Origin: JBQLZO01 sp052168315
GTDB lineage: Bacteria > Planctomycetota > Phycisphaerae > Phycisphaerales > UBA1924
Assembly (NCBI GenBank): GCA_052168315.1
Contig: JBQLZO010000019.1
Coordinates: 1-29,585, forward strand
Reading direction: 5' to 3'
DNA: 29,585 nt
Part shown: positions 14,850 through 22,283 of the stretch, in pieces
Layout of the letters: every line of letters begins with the position of its first letter
Numbering within the stretch: position 1 is the stretch's first letter
Made by a program: the position numbers and the translations under genes
The notes under the pieces: generated by a model
Seen by the model: only the letters and a program-made list of their open reading frames with translations
Told to the model about the DNA's origin: nothing
The model's database searches: none

Positions 14850-15448
14850 CCATTCGATGTACCAACGCCATAAACTAGATCCCTTGTAAGCACGATTTCG
14901 TGTCTTCGCGCTCCATACCTACTCGCACAAAATTCTGTCTGGGTAAACCCAACTGAATTAAAGAATGTCAATGTTGATTGATCCTCCGCCCTGACTGTGA
15001 CATAAATATTATTGTGTCGATGCGCGCGTGCCAATTTTATTGAGGCAATCGAGAGTGCTCGTCCGACGCCCTGGCAGCGACACTGCTCACGAACAAAAAT
15101 CGTAGAGAGCTTTGTTTGAGCCCGCCTATGCTTTGGCGTCAATATAACAATCCCAGCCATGTCGCAGGAAGAATTGATCGCGAGCAGGATGAATCTCCGC
15201 CGCGCGCGTGTTTCATCGACAACATTTGAAAACCATTTACATGAATTGGGGTAATGATGGAGAGTTGCACTTAGCGTGGATTCAATGTGCCCCGCAGTAC
15301 TCCCATTGCGAAACGCAAGGAAATCAATCAATGAAGACTGCGAGTGAGCGGACATCAGTGTTGCTGCCTCATTGACCTTCCCGTGGAACAACAAGCAACC
15401 TGCCAGCGGATAGGCATTCACAGTAGCATCGGGCCATCTCGCTGTCAA
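14846..15448 (-). CDS. GNAT-family N-acetyltransferase
   Basis: Up to 200 residues. Acetyl-CoA-dependent N-acetyltransferase by fold; the substrate is unknown. The acetyl-CoA-binding motif A is clear: strand KLSTIFVREQCRCQGVGRAL (about residues 113-132; Q-x-x-x-Q-G-V-G form of the pyrophosphate loop), then helix SIASIKLARAH, strand NIYVTVRAED and the C-terminal TFFNSVGFTQ element. The longest frame starts with TTG at 15448 without a good ribosome site. An ATG at 15355 would give about 169 residues, a normal GNAT length, so the start is unresolved. The N-terminal part (IDFLAFRNGSTAGHIESTL...) is not one I can place. AT-rich like its downstream partner, whose start overlaps or nearly overlaps this stop, so the two genes form a cassette inserted between the exoprotein cluster and the pdh genes. 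Confidence 0.72.
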   Translation of the reverse strand: MTARWPDATVNAYPLAGCLLFHGKVNEAATLMSAHSQSSLIDFLAFRNGSTAGHIESTLSATLHHYPNSCKWFSNVVDETRARRRFILLAINSSCDMAGIVILTPKHRRAQTKLSTIFVREQCRCQGVGRALSIASIKLARAHRHNNIYVTVRAEDQSTLTFFNSVGFTQTEFCASRYGARRHEIVLTRDLVYGVGTSNG

Positions 15449-15605
15449 GCTTGAGGGATTTGTACTCCTCGGTCAGATTCACTCTACACCAGCTGCAAGA
15501 TCACGAACTCCTATTCCCGTCGCCCTGCCGATCGTGGCCAGCTTTGGTCGGATCGTATCTACTCGTACCGCTCTCAAGGTTATCGCGCCAACGTATCGGG
15601 TCAGT

Positions 15606-16580
15606 TCAATATCCCGCACACGCCATGATCGCCTCCCCAATCCGCTTCGCCTCCGGCAGGTATTCCAGTTCCAGCTTGTAGTACGGCATGATGGTGTCGA
15701 AGCCGGCGACGCGCTGGACGGGGGCCTTGAGGTGGAGGAAGCATTCTTCCATGATGCGGGCGGAGAGTTCAGCGCCCATGCCGGCGGTGAGGGGGGCCTC
15801 GTGGGCGATGACGCAGCGGCCGGTTTTGCGGACGGATTCGGCGATGGTGTCCATGTCGATGGGGTAGATGGTGCGGAGGTCGATGAGTTCCACCGAGAGG
15901 TCATCGGGGAGGTTGTCGAGGGCTTCGAGGCACTGGAGGGTGGTGGCGCCCCAGGTGATGACGGTGAGGTCGGTGCCTTCCTCGACGACCTTGGCCTGGC
16001 CGATGGGGATGAGGTACTCATCCTCGGGGACCTCTTCCCGGAAGGAGCGGTAGATGCGCTTGGGCTCGAAGTAGATCACGGGGTCCGGGTCGCGGATGGC
16101 GGAGATGAGCAGGCCCTTGGCGTCGTAGGGGGTTGAGGGCATGACGACCTTGAGCCCGGGGTGGTGGGCGTAGATGGCTTCGGGGGAGTCGGAGTGGAGT
16201 TCGGGGGCGTGGATGCCGCCGCCGACGGGGACGCGGATGGTGAGGGGGATGGTGATGGTGCCGCGGGTGCGGAGGCGGTAGCGGGCGGCGTGGTTGACGA
16301 TCTGGTCGTAGGCGGGGCCGAGGAAGCCTTCGAACTGGATCTCGGGGATGGGGCGCATGCCTGCCATGGCGAGCCCGATGGCGGTCCCGATGATGCCGGA
16401 CTCTGCGAGGGGTGTGTCGACGACGCGGTGCTCGCCGAAGCGCTGGGCGAGGCCCTCGGTGACGCGGAAGACGCCGCCGTTGATCCCGACATCTTCGCCG
16501 AGGATGACGACGCGGTCATCGGCTTCCATTTCCTGGGCGAGGGCGAGGTTGATGGCTTGGACGAGGGTGAGGTTGGCCAT
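15606..16580 (-). CDS. pdhB: Pyruvate dehydrogenase E1 component, beta subunit
   Basis: A 324-residue, full-length subunit of the thiamine-diphosphate-dependent heterotetrameric E1, which decarboxylates pyruvate and reductively acetylates the lipoyl group of E2. Family signatures: LVQAINLALAQEM at the start, ILGEDVGINGGVFRVTEGL (residues about 26-44), RVVDTPLAESGIIGTAIGLA, PIPEIQFEGF, the VPVGGGIHAPELHSDSPEAI segment and the C-terminal transketolase domain (DLTVITWGATTLQCLEAL, VELIDLRTIYPID, RCVIAHEAPLTAGMGAE). The ATG at 16580 matches family length, although no Shine-Dalgarno is evident; the preceding sequence is C/A-rich. It lies downstream of the small FlbD-like gene and pdhA on the same strand. 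A branched-chain or acetoin E1 beta is the alternative; the pdh assignment rests on overall resemblance. Confidence 0.92.
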   Translation of the reverse strand: MANLTLVQAINLALAQEMEADDRVVILGEDVGINGGVFRVTEGLAQRFGEHRVVDTPLAESGIIGTAIGLAMAGMRPIPEIQFEGFLGPAYDQIVNHAARYRLRTRGTITIPLTIRVPVGGGIHAPELHSDSPEAIYAHHPGLKVVMPSTPYDAKGLLISAIRDPDPVIYFEPKRIYRSFREEVPEDEYLIPIGQAKVVEEGTDLTVITWGATTLQCLEALDNLPDDLSVELIDLRTIYPIDMDTIAESVRKTGRCVIAHEAPLTAGMGAELSARIMEECFLHLKAPVQRVAGFDTIMPYYKLELEYLPEAKRIGEAIMACAGY

Positions 16581-16676
16581 GGGGTGTGGGTCCGGGTGGT
16601 GGTGGGTGATTGTGTGGTGGGGGTGGGTTTGGGGGAGGGGAGCGGGAGGGAAGTGAAGAAGGTAGGGGAAGATGAG

Positions 16677-16699
16677 GGGACGGGCGGGACGCCCGTCCC
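16677..16699 (-). terminator. GGGACGGGC palindrome between small gene and pdhB
   Basis: A 9-bp stem (ggacgggc core against gcccgtcc) with a 5-nt loop lies 26 bases beyond the stop at 16725 on the minus strand. Its core matches the hairpin after hutU (1895-1923). It could attenuate transcription into pdhB or be a dispersed palindromic element. Flanking sequence is G-rich low complexity. Confidence 0.45.
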
Positions 16700-16724
16700 A
16701 CCGAGGTTGGGTAGGTGTGAGGAA

Positions 16725-17003
16725 CTAGCCGGTGATGGCTGCGATGGTGGCGGCGTTAGAGGCTTGCTGGGCTTCGGCGTCGGTGGAGGAGGCGATGGCC
16801 TGCCATGCGGGGGAGTCGGGCATGGCCGCGGAGATCTGGGCGGCGACATCGGCGGCCGGGGCCTTGACGCGGATGTGGGAGCCGAGGGGTGTGGCGAGCC
16901 CCTGGATCTCGCACTGGTCGTCGCCCTTGGGGGTGACCATGCGGACATAGAGGGGGTTGATCCAGTATTCCTTGCCCTTGTGGTCGGTGATCTGGACGAG
17001 CAT
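16725..17003 (-). CDS. Small FlbD-like protein between pdhA and pdhB
   Basis: A 92-residue protein. The ATG at 17003 has AAAGGGAG 6 bases upstream; the long frame that continues upstream is antisense or offset to pdhA and is not used. The N-terminal 60 residues (MLVQITDHKGKEYWINPLYV then RMVTP, a CEIQG strand, LGSHIRVKAPAADVAAQI) follow the layout of FlbD-type proteins: K-x(3)-[WF]-x-[LI]-N-P-x-x-[IV], a central strand, and a final [IV]-x-V-x(4)-[ED/A]-V-x(3)-I. The C-terminal 30 residues are Ala/Ser-rich and probably unstructured. FlbD is linked to flagella in other bacteria, but no flagellar gene is near, and here it sits between the two E1 genes, so its role is open. The resemblance is by eye only. 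Confidence 0.65.
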   Translation of the reverse strand: MLVQITDHKGKEYWINPLYVRMVTPKGDDQCEIQGLATPLGSHIRVKAPAADVAAQISAAMPDSPAWQAIASSTDAEAQQASNAATIAAITG

Positions 17004-17081
17004 GGGGGGCTCCCTTTGGGGAAGAGCAGCAAAGCGAGAGAGCAGCAGAGCGGCGGATGTTGGAGGGATGCGTGGGGTGGA

Positions 17082-17103
17082 GGCACCAATCTTCGCTGGT
17101 GCC
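17082..17103 (-). terminator. Hairpin downstream of pdhA
   Basis: A 7-bp stem (ggcacca against tggtgcc) with an 8-nt loop begins 28 bases beyond the pdhA stop. Next to it (17102-17122) is a 7-base unit repeated three times (cctgatg, cctgatc, cctgatg). There is no T-run; weak terminator or attenuator. Confidence 0.35.
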
Positions 17104-17130
17104 TGATGCCTGATCCCTGATGCCTTCTGG

Positions 17131-18246
17131 TTACGCGTGGAGTCTTTCCTGCTGGGGGTGCTGGAGGAGGGATTCGGTTCTGAGGGTTTCGCGTTGTTTG
17201 GCGAGGTCGGCGGGGATCTCGGCGTAGAGGTAGTTGAACATGTCGTCGGTGGTGGGCTTCTCGATGCCCTCGGCCTTCTTGACGATGTCGGACACCAGCG
17301 ACTTGGCCTGGGCCTCGAGCGCTTCCTGCTTCTTGTCGTTCCAGAGCTTCTTGGACTCGAGGTACTTGCGGGTGCGGATGAGGGGGTCGCGGGCGATCCA
17401 GGAGTCGAGTTCCTTCTGGTCGCGGTAGCGTCGGGCATCGTCGGCCGTGGTGTGGTCGCCGAGGCGGTAGGTGACCATCTCGATGAAGATCGGCCGCATC
17501 TCCTTCACGGCCGTCTCGATCGCATCGCGGGAGGTCTTGTAGGTGGCGAAGATGTCGTTGCCATCGCACTGGAAGGAGGGCATGCCGTAGGCGAGGCCCT
17601 TCTGCGCGAAGGTTTCGGAGCCGGTCTGCTTGCGGCGCGGGACGGAGATGGCCCAGAAGTTGTTCTGGCAGATGAACACGACGGGGAGCTTGAGGGCCGA
17701 GGCGAAGTTCATGGCCTCGTGGATATCGCCCTCGGAGGAAGCGCCATCGCCGAAGAAGCAGACGGTGGCGACGGGGTCGTTGCGGAGCTTGTGGGCCCAG
17801 GCGATGCCGGCGGCGTGGAGGGGGTGGGTGCCGATGGGGACGCAGATGGGGGTGCAGCGGACGCCCTCGGGGATGCGGTTGCCGCGCTCATCGCCCATCC
17901 AGTGGAGGAGGATGTTCTCCATCGGGAAGCCGTTGAGGAAGAGGGCGAGGTTCTCGCGGTAGCACGGGATGACCCAGTCCTTGGAGCCGCGCTGCTTGAT
18001 GGCGAAGCCGGGGCCGGCGGCGCAGGCCTCCTGGCCCTTGTTCTGCGGGTAGGTGCCCATGCGCCCGGAGCGCTGGAGCTTGAAGGCGATCTCGTCGTAG
18101 TGGCGGACGGTGGACATCTGCTCGTAGAGGAAGACGACATCGTCGTCGGAGAGGGTGTCCTTGGCGAGCTTGGCATCGAGGTTGCCGTTCTCATCGAGGA
18201 TCTGGAGGTGCTCGATCTTCGCTTCGTAGACGGTCTTCTTCGGCAT
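17131..18246 (-). CDS. pdhA: Pyruvate dehydrogenase E1 component, alpha subunit
   Basis: A 371-residue, full-length alpha subunit that carries most of the thiamine-diphosphate site of E1. The ATG at 18246 has GGAAGGA 9 bases upstream; the longer frame to 18330 adds a low-complexity stretch. Signatures: YEQMSTVRHYDEIAFKLQRS, RMGTYPQNKGQEA (residues about 62-74), WVIPCYREN, IPEGVRCTPICVPIGTHPLH, the thiamine-diphosphate motif GDG (166-168) through QNNFWAIS (194-201), and YRLGDHTTADDARRYR near 290. It is first in the order pdhA, FlbD-like gene, pdhB on the minus strand. Genes for E2 and E3 are not in the window. The GTYPQNKGQEA type matches the pyruvate-specific alpha subunits of Gram-positive bacteria more than branched-chain E1, though specificity cannot be proved from sequence. 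Confidence 0.93.
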   Translation of the reverse strand: MPKKTVYEAKIEHLQILDENGNLDAKLAKDTLSDDDVVFLYEQMSTVRHYDEIAFKLQRSGRMGTYPQNKGQEACAAGPGFAIKQRGSKDWVIPCYRENLALFLNGFPMENILLHWMGDERGNRIPEGVRCTPICVPIGTHPLHAAGIAWAHKLRNDPVATVCFFGDGASSEGDIHEAMNFASALKLPVVFICQNNFWAISVPRRKQTGSETFAQKGLAYGMPSFQCDGNDIFATYKTSRDAIETAVKEMRPIFIEMVTYRLGDHTTADDARRYRDQKELDSWIARDPLIRTRKYLESKKLWNDKKQEALEAQAKSLVSDIVKKAEGIEKPTTDDMFNYLYAEIPADLAKQRETLRTESLLQHPQQERLHA

Positions 18247-18353
18247 CGGTGGGTGTCCTTCCGCTCCGCGCCCGGGGCCCGATGGGGGCGGGTGGAGAGT
18301 CGGCATCGAGGAATCGTGGTCGGGTGCCACAGGTTCGGCTTCTGAACGGGCAC

Positions 18354-18373
18354 CAGCGCCCGGGAAGGCGCTG
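18354..18373 (-). other. Hairpin in the pdhA upstream region
   Basis: A 7-bp stem (cagcgcc against ggcgctg) with a 6-nt loop lies about 110 bases upstream of pdhA and immediately downstream of the putative -10 box at 18381-18386. It could be the 5' end of the pdh leader or a terminator of the gene ending at 18533. Confidence 0.25.
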
Positions 18374-18380
18374 CGTTGCG

Positions 18381-18386
18381 ATTCTA
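18381..18386 (-). promoter_or_regulatory. Possible -10 box of the pdh operon
   Basis: On the minus strand this reads TAGAAT, five of six matches to the sigma-70 -10 consensus, in an otherwise GC-rich region 135 bases upstream of pdhA. At 17 bases upstream only a weak -35 (CTGAAC) is present. Suggestive only. Confidence 0.28.
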
Positions 18387-18532
18387 GCCGATCGCCGGGT
18401 CGGGTTCAGGGCCCCCGGCGTGTGCCCGTCCGCTCATTCCCTCGCCCCGGAGTTGGCGCTCGATCGACGGCACAACCCACGCGGCACCACGCCGAGTCGC
18501 ACCCGAGTGCCGCTGCTTCTGATCGGGTGTGA

Positions 18533-19339
18533 TCACCGGGCGCCGCTGGCGAGCACACCGCCGCACTCCGGACAGCGCTGCGCTTCGGGCACAATCGGGT
18601 ACCCGCACCCGAGGCATTGCCCGGCATGGCGGCGCCGGCGCCTCAGGCACCACTTCCACAACAGATGCCCCGTCGAGATGAGAAGGACCACGACACCCGT
18701 GGGGATGATGATCAGAGGATGCGGGAAGATCGGCACGATCGGGCGGAGCCTCGTCGCTCTATAAGTCACTGGAGAGGCCGATGAAGCGTGCGGACTCCAA
18801 ATCTGTATCCCGTGGTGGCCCTGCACTGGCAGCGCGTGCGGATTGAGCCAGCCGCCGAATTCGTTCACCTCCCTCGTCGCCATGCCGGAGGTCGGCGATT
18901 GGCGCACATACTCGCTTCGCCACGCCATTGTGAGCACGATCGGGATCGAGGTCGCCACGCCGAGGGGTTGCCCGCAGGAGGCGACCTCGCACTGTCCGGT
19001 CAGGCCGTCCGATGCCAGCCCCTCGACCACCGCGATCTCAGTGTCCGTGAGACCCAGATCCGCGAGCCGGCGACCGACGCGCTCATTTGGAACCAATGGC
19101 ACCGTTTCGTTCCGGCGGCTTGTGACATACTCACTTCGCGCCACCACGAGGCGGTACAACCCCGACTCACATATCCACACCGACATCCGACGCTGCGATG
19201 ACAGGGCGAACCAATCGCTCGCGACCTCGCGGAGCCTCCCGGTCTCGACCGACGCCGGAATCAACGAGATCGCCCACACGCACACGAACACGATCAGAAG
19301 GCGATTCGGAGCCCGCAGCATTCGGCGTTGCTTGGTCAT
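18533..19339 (-). CDS. Hypothetical membrane protein with C-terminal zinc ribbon
   Basis: A 268-residue protein of unknown function when started at the ATG 19339 (MTKQRRMLRAPNRLLIVFV); a GTG at 19414 with a weak AGG site would add 25 Arg-rich residues. After a basic N-terminus comes a signal/anchor helix (about residues 12-32), a polar section likely exported (about 35-200), a second hydrophobic helix (PLIIIPTGVVVLLISTGHLL, about 210-232), an Arg-rich stretch (RRRRR) and a zinc ribbon (CLGCGYPIVP...CPECGG). Arg-rich positive-inside flanks place the ribbon in the cytoplasm. The layout equals that of the protein at 1984-2643: two helices, exported middle and CxxCGY...CPECG tail. No operon partner is clear; the next gene upstream (19518) is 178 bases away. 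Confidence 0.68.
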   Translation of the reverse strand: MTKQRRMLRAPNRLLIVFVCVWAISLIPASVETGRLREVASDWFALSSQRRMSVWICESGLYRLVVARSEYVTSRRNETVPLVPNERVGRRLADLGLTDTEIAVVEGLASDGLTGQCEVASCGQPLGVATSIPIVLTMAWRSEYVRQSPTSGMATREVNEFGGWLNPHALPVQGHHGIQIWSPHASSASPVTYRATRLRPIVPIFPHPLIIIPTGVVVLLISTGHLLWKWCLRRRRRHAGQCLGCGYPIVPEAQRCPECGGVLASGAR

Positions 19340-19517
19340 GTACACCACCGGTGGGCCAATCAGGGTTGCCATGCGACGGCGACGAGCACTGCCCCGCTGT
19401 GGCCTCGCAAGCACAGGACCTCATCTGAGTACCCGTATACCATTGCAACTAATCAACCTTGCAATCGACGACATGGGGGCCAAGGCGCTGCATGGCCGCG
19501 GATACAGCACGCCCGCG

Positions 19518-20693
19518 TTACCACACCGGCCTCACAGTCGCCAGCGCCTCACCCACGATCACTTCTTGCAGCGCCTTCGGGATGGGGTCGCCCGCGGCGA
19601 TTCCGAATCGCGCCTTCGCATCCTCGACGGACCACTGGGCGGAGATGCTTGCGATCAGGTCGCCCGGATTCTCTGTGCCGGAAGGCCTCGGGACTGTTCG
19701 AAACTCCAGAACGCTCACTTCAAGCATCTGACTGCCACCCCAGCGCACACACGCCAGGGAACCCAGCCCGACTGGCCGACCGGAGTTGTATATCTCGCCC
19801 TGCTCCACCGTTCGATCCGCGATCCACCAGTGCATGTCGCCGTGTTCATCGGCGGCCGGCCTGAAAGACGCCCGGGCCAATGCGGTCGATCGCTGGATCG
19901 TGTGCCAAATGAAGATCGATCGTGCCACGCTATCGGCATCACGGTCGGACCGCTCGCCCCCCTCGGTGAGTGGTTGCAGCCAGTAGTACAAGTTGCTCTG
20001 GAATATCCGCAACGGCATTCGTGAGTACGCCTCGACAAGTGAGACAACCGCGCTCGGCGCGCGCTCGCGTATGGGCGCAGCGAACTCATCATTGTGCCAT
20101 GCATACCCAAGGATTTGATCGGACATTGCATAGTCACCAGTACCCATCATCACTCTGGACAGTTTGTGATTGGCGGGGTCGCGACTCGGAGACATGATGA
20201 CCATCTGGCTCACCCGATCCGCATCGAGGTCGCCGCTCACGAAGTCACCGCTCACGAAGGTCATAGACATCGCGTTGGCCCAATCAACGAACTCGTATCG
20301 CGCGCCGAAAAAATCGAACCGATGCACTCTGGGATCGCTGTCTCCGGCACTCGAACCGTCGACGGTGATCGCTTCAGGGATCGATTCGATGCGTGCGAGC
20401 TGAATCCGGCTCAGCTCTGCAAGGCTCTCGATCCCCTCGCGCTCCTCCGGGGCAGACAGGAGCGAGCGCAGGTCCTCCCGGATGAACTCCAGCAACTGCA
20501 CGATCGTCTCGTGCTCGGCCAGTTCCTCTGGAATCATCGCTTCAAGGTGATCCAACGACACCTCGCCGACCTCGACCTCCGCGACCGGATCCTCGGCCTC
20601 ACATGTCATCGTCGCCATCGACACAAGCACGGCAAGCAACGATGCGCATACCAGCCGCACGAAGCGCTGGCCGAGAACTGATTCGTGACTCAT
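19518..20693 (-). CDS. Hypothetical exported protein
   Basis: A 391-residue protein I do not recognise. The ATG at 20693 has GAGG 5 bases upstream and gives a signal peptide (MSHESVLGQRFVRLVCASLL, hydrophobic to about residue 28, with MTCEAED just after, so a lipoprotein-type Cys is possible but the lipobox is poor). Residues about 32-105 are very acidic and helical (EVEVGEVSLDHLEAMIPEEL, EREGIESLAELSRIQLARIE). The rest is mixed, with Trp/Tyr-rich segments (IFQSNLYYWLQPL, DMHWWIADRTVEQG). It is 71 bases downstream of the beta-barrel gene on the same strand, so a shared transcript and a joint envelope role are plausible. Less GC-rich than the pdh genes. Confidence 0.65.
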   Translation of the reverse strand: MSHESVLGQRFVRLVCASLLAVLVSMATMTCEAEDPVAEVEVGEVSLDHLEAMIPEELAEHETIVQLLEFIREDLRSLLSAPEEREGIESLAELSRIQLARIESIPEAITVDGSSAGDSDPRVHRFDFFGARYEFVDWANAMSMTFVSGDFVSGDLDADRVSQMVIMSPSRDPANHKLSRVMMGTGDYAMSDQILGYAWHNDEFAAPIRERAPSAVVSLVEAYSRMPLRIFQSNLYYWLQPLTEGGERSDRDADSVARSIFIWHTIQRSTALARASFRPAADEHGDMHWWIADRTVEQGEIYNSGRPVGLGSLACVRWGGSQMLEVSVLEFRTVPRPSGTENPGDLIASISAQWSVEDAKARFGIAAGDPIPKALQEVIVGEALATVRPVW

Positions 20694-20764
20694 ACCCACC
20701 TCGCTGACAAGAGTGCTCAACCTGCCGGATCGCCGGCCTGCCCCATTTCCCCACCACGCCCCGA

Positions 20765-21742
20765 TCAAAAGTCCACGCCGAAACTCAACCCCAGCACCGG
20801 GCCGTGCGTGATCACATCCCAGCGGAAATCGTCCTTCTCGTAGTCCTGCCCCAGCGCGCGGTACCCGCCCAGCACGCTCAGGGTCCAACCCTCGAACCGC
20901 CACCGGTATCCCACAGCGCCCAGCGCCTGCCACGCGAACGATGCGCCGTCGACGCCGAATCCGCCCACATCGCCGCGCACCACGAACGACCAGCCCTCGC
21001 CGAGCATCAGCATCGCTCGCGCCCCCACGAACGGTTCGACCCAGTCCTGGTTCCCGCCGATCCCGCGCTCCACGCCCCCCGTCAGGCTGCCCCCGCCGGG
21101 GAGCACGACATCGACCGCGGCCGTGACATCCATGTCCACATCGAGCGTGGTGTACCGCGCCCCCGCGAACCCATCGAGGTGGAACCGGTGGACGGATTCA
21201 TCGCCCCATGACCGCTCCACGAACCGGTATCCGATGAACGCCTCCAGCCATGCGGCCTCGATGTCGAGTTCCACATCCGCCGCGATCGACGCGCCGCCGC
21301 CCTGCGGGCCGACGCGGCTGCGTCCCCCCTCGTCGGACATGGTCGCGTTCGTGTACGCCCCGCCCAACTGGAACACGAACCGATCGACGCTGCCATCGAT
21401 CACCCCCATCAACCCGAACACCGAATCGGAATCATCGACGATGTCGATGAACGACACGCCGACCTCCGAGATCACGCCCCGGGCCCCCACCGTCCCCGAG
21501 AAGCTCGTCAGCCAGGCGTAGGGCGTGAACGAGAGGCGGAGGCGCCGATCCGCGGCGTCGTCGTTCCCGTCGTCTGTCCATGCCAACGCGCCGCCATCGT
21601 CTGTTGTGCCCGCGGGCGCGGCCTGCCCACCCGCATCCATCCCCGCCCCCTGCCGCGCGTGCGCCGGCCCGCCGCCCATCAAGCCCAGCACCACCCACAC
21701 CACCACACCGCACGCGCCCAACGGGCGAACGCCCTGCCGCAT
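20765..21742 (-). CDS. Outer-membrane beta-barrel candidate
   Basis: A 325-residue exported protein. The ATG at 21742 has AAGGAGAG about 7 bases upstream and starts a signal peptide (MRQGVRPLGACGVVVWVVLG, cleavage near AHARQ). A low-complexity Gly/Asp/Ala linker follows (about 32-65), then repeated amphipathic strands with aromatic ends: LRLSFTPYAWLTSFSGTVGA, VDRFVFQLGGAYTNA, AAWLEAFIGYRFVERSW, FHLDGFAGARYTTLDVDMDV, WVEPFVGARAMLMLGEGWSF, QALGAVGYRWRFEGWTLSVL. The protein ends in Phe (LGLSFGVDF), as typical outer-membrane barrels do. Length and strand pattern fit a barrel of roughly 10 to 12 strands. The function is not deducible. First gene of a likely two-gene transcript with 19518-20693. 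Confidence 0.72.
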   Translation of the reverse strand: MRQGVRPLGACGVVVWVVLGLMGGGPAHARQGAGMDAGGQAAPAGTTDDGGALAWTDDGNDDAADRRLRLSFTPYAWLTSFSGTVGARGVISEVGVSFIDIVDDSDSVFGLMGVIDGSVDRFVFQLGGAYTNATMSDEGGRSRVGPQGGGASIAADVELDIEAAWLEAFIGYRFVERSWGDESVHRFHLDGFAGARYTTLDVDMDVTAAVDVVLPGGGSLTGGVERGIGGNQDWVEPFVGARAMLMLGEGWSFVVRGDVGGFGVDGASFAWQALGAVGYRWRFEGWTLSVLGGYRALGQDYEKDDFRWDVITHGPVLGLSFGVDF

Positions 21743-22283
21743 GATCCGACTCTCCTTGACCCACCGCTTATCGCTTGGACAAGCCGCTGCGCACGATGCG
21801 CAAGAACGGAGCCTGGCCAAATTCTAACGATTCACAGGACGATCCCACGCGCACCGGGCGCACACCAAGCCCTTGATGGCACGCCCCACACCCCGGGCCA
21901 CCCGTCCGGCCGCCAACATTCTCCGTCCGAAAATCCCCGCACACCCCGGGCACCCCTCCCCGCCCCCTCCCCGCCACCGCCACCTGCAAAATCGCCGGCC
22001 TGATCCGCGACGCCGCCGAACCCGGGACACCACCGCGGCGTCGATCTGGACGATCTGGGGAGAGTGGACCACCCCCGGCGATCCCGTTTGGACACGCGTC
22101 CTGTTGATGCGACAATGGGGGGATGGAGCCGCCGGTTCGCCGGAAAGACGGACATCCGGCCGCCCAGTTGACGCCGCACGAACCCGGGAACGATTCCCGC
22201 AGACTTCCGAGAAGAAACCACCGGAGCCATCACAGACCCCACGGCGACGCTGAACGGGGCGGGCAGGAGGGAACCAGCAGCGT
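21743..22283. other. Divergent intergenic region upstream of diguanylate cyclase
   Basis: This 541-base region separates the minus-strand barrel gene from the plus-strand cyclase. Open frames in it are Arg/Pro shadows and none is credible. A possible cyclase promoter is TTGGAC (22088-22093), a 17-base gap, then GACAAT (22111-22116); only partial consensus. This would give a leader of about 160 bases rich in small GC hairpins, for example ccggttcgccgg and cggacatccg. I compared it by eye with the c-di-GMP riboswitch consensus and did not find the conserved elements. Confidence 0.4.

Noticed and set aside
13660..15600. Integrative element with integrase and att sites
   Set aside because: No integrase, transposase or tRNA is present and no flanking direct repeats were found, so only 'horizontally acquired cassette' can be supported.
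15479..16021. 180-codon minus-strand frame reading past the pdhB stop
   Set aside because: An off-frame shadow of pdhB; its C-terminal 45 codons look less biased but have no start or ribosome site of their own.
16076..17569. 497-codon minus-strand open frame overlapping pdhB, the small gene and pdhA
   Set aside because: It is an off-frame shadow spanning three better supported genes; Ser/Pro/Thr-rich product.
17137..18345. 402-codon plus-strand open frame
   Set aside because: Exact antisense of pdhA with a Gly/Val/Glu-rich mirror composition.
22124..22283. c-di-GMP riboswitch upstream of the diguanylate cyclase
   Set aside because: The conserved GEMM-type core elements were not found by eye; only unrelated GC hairpins are present.
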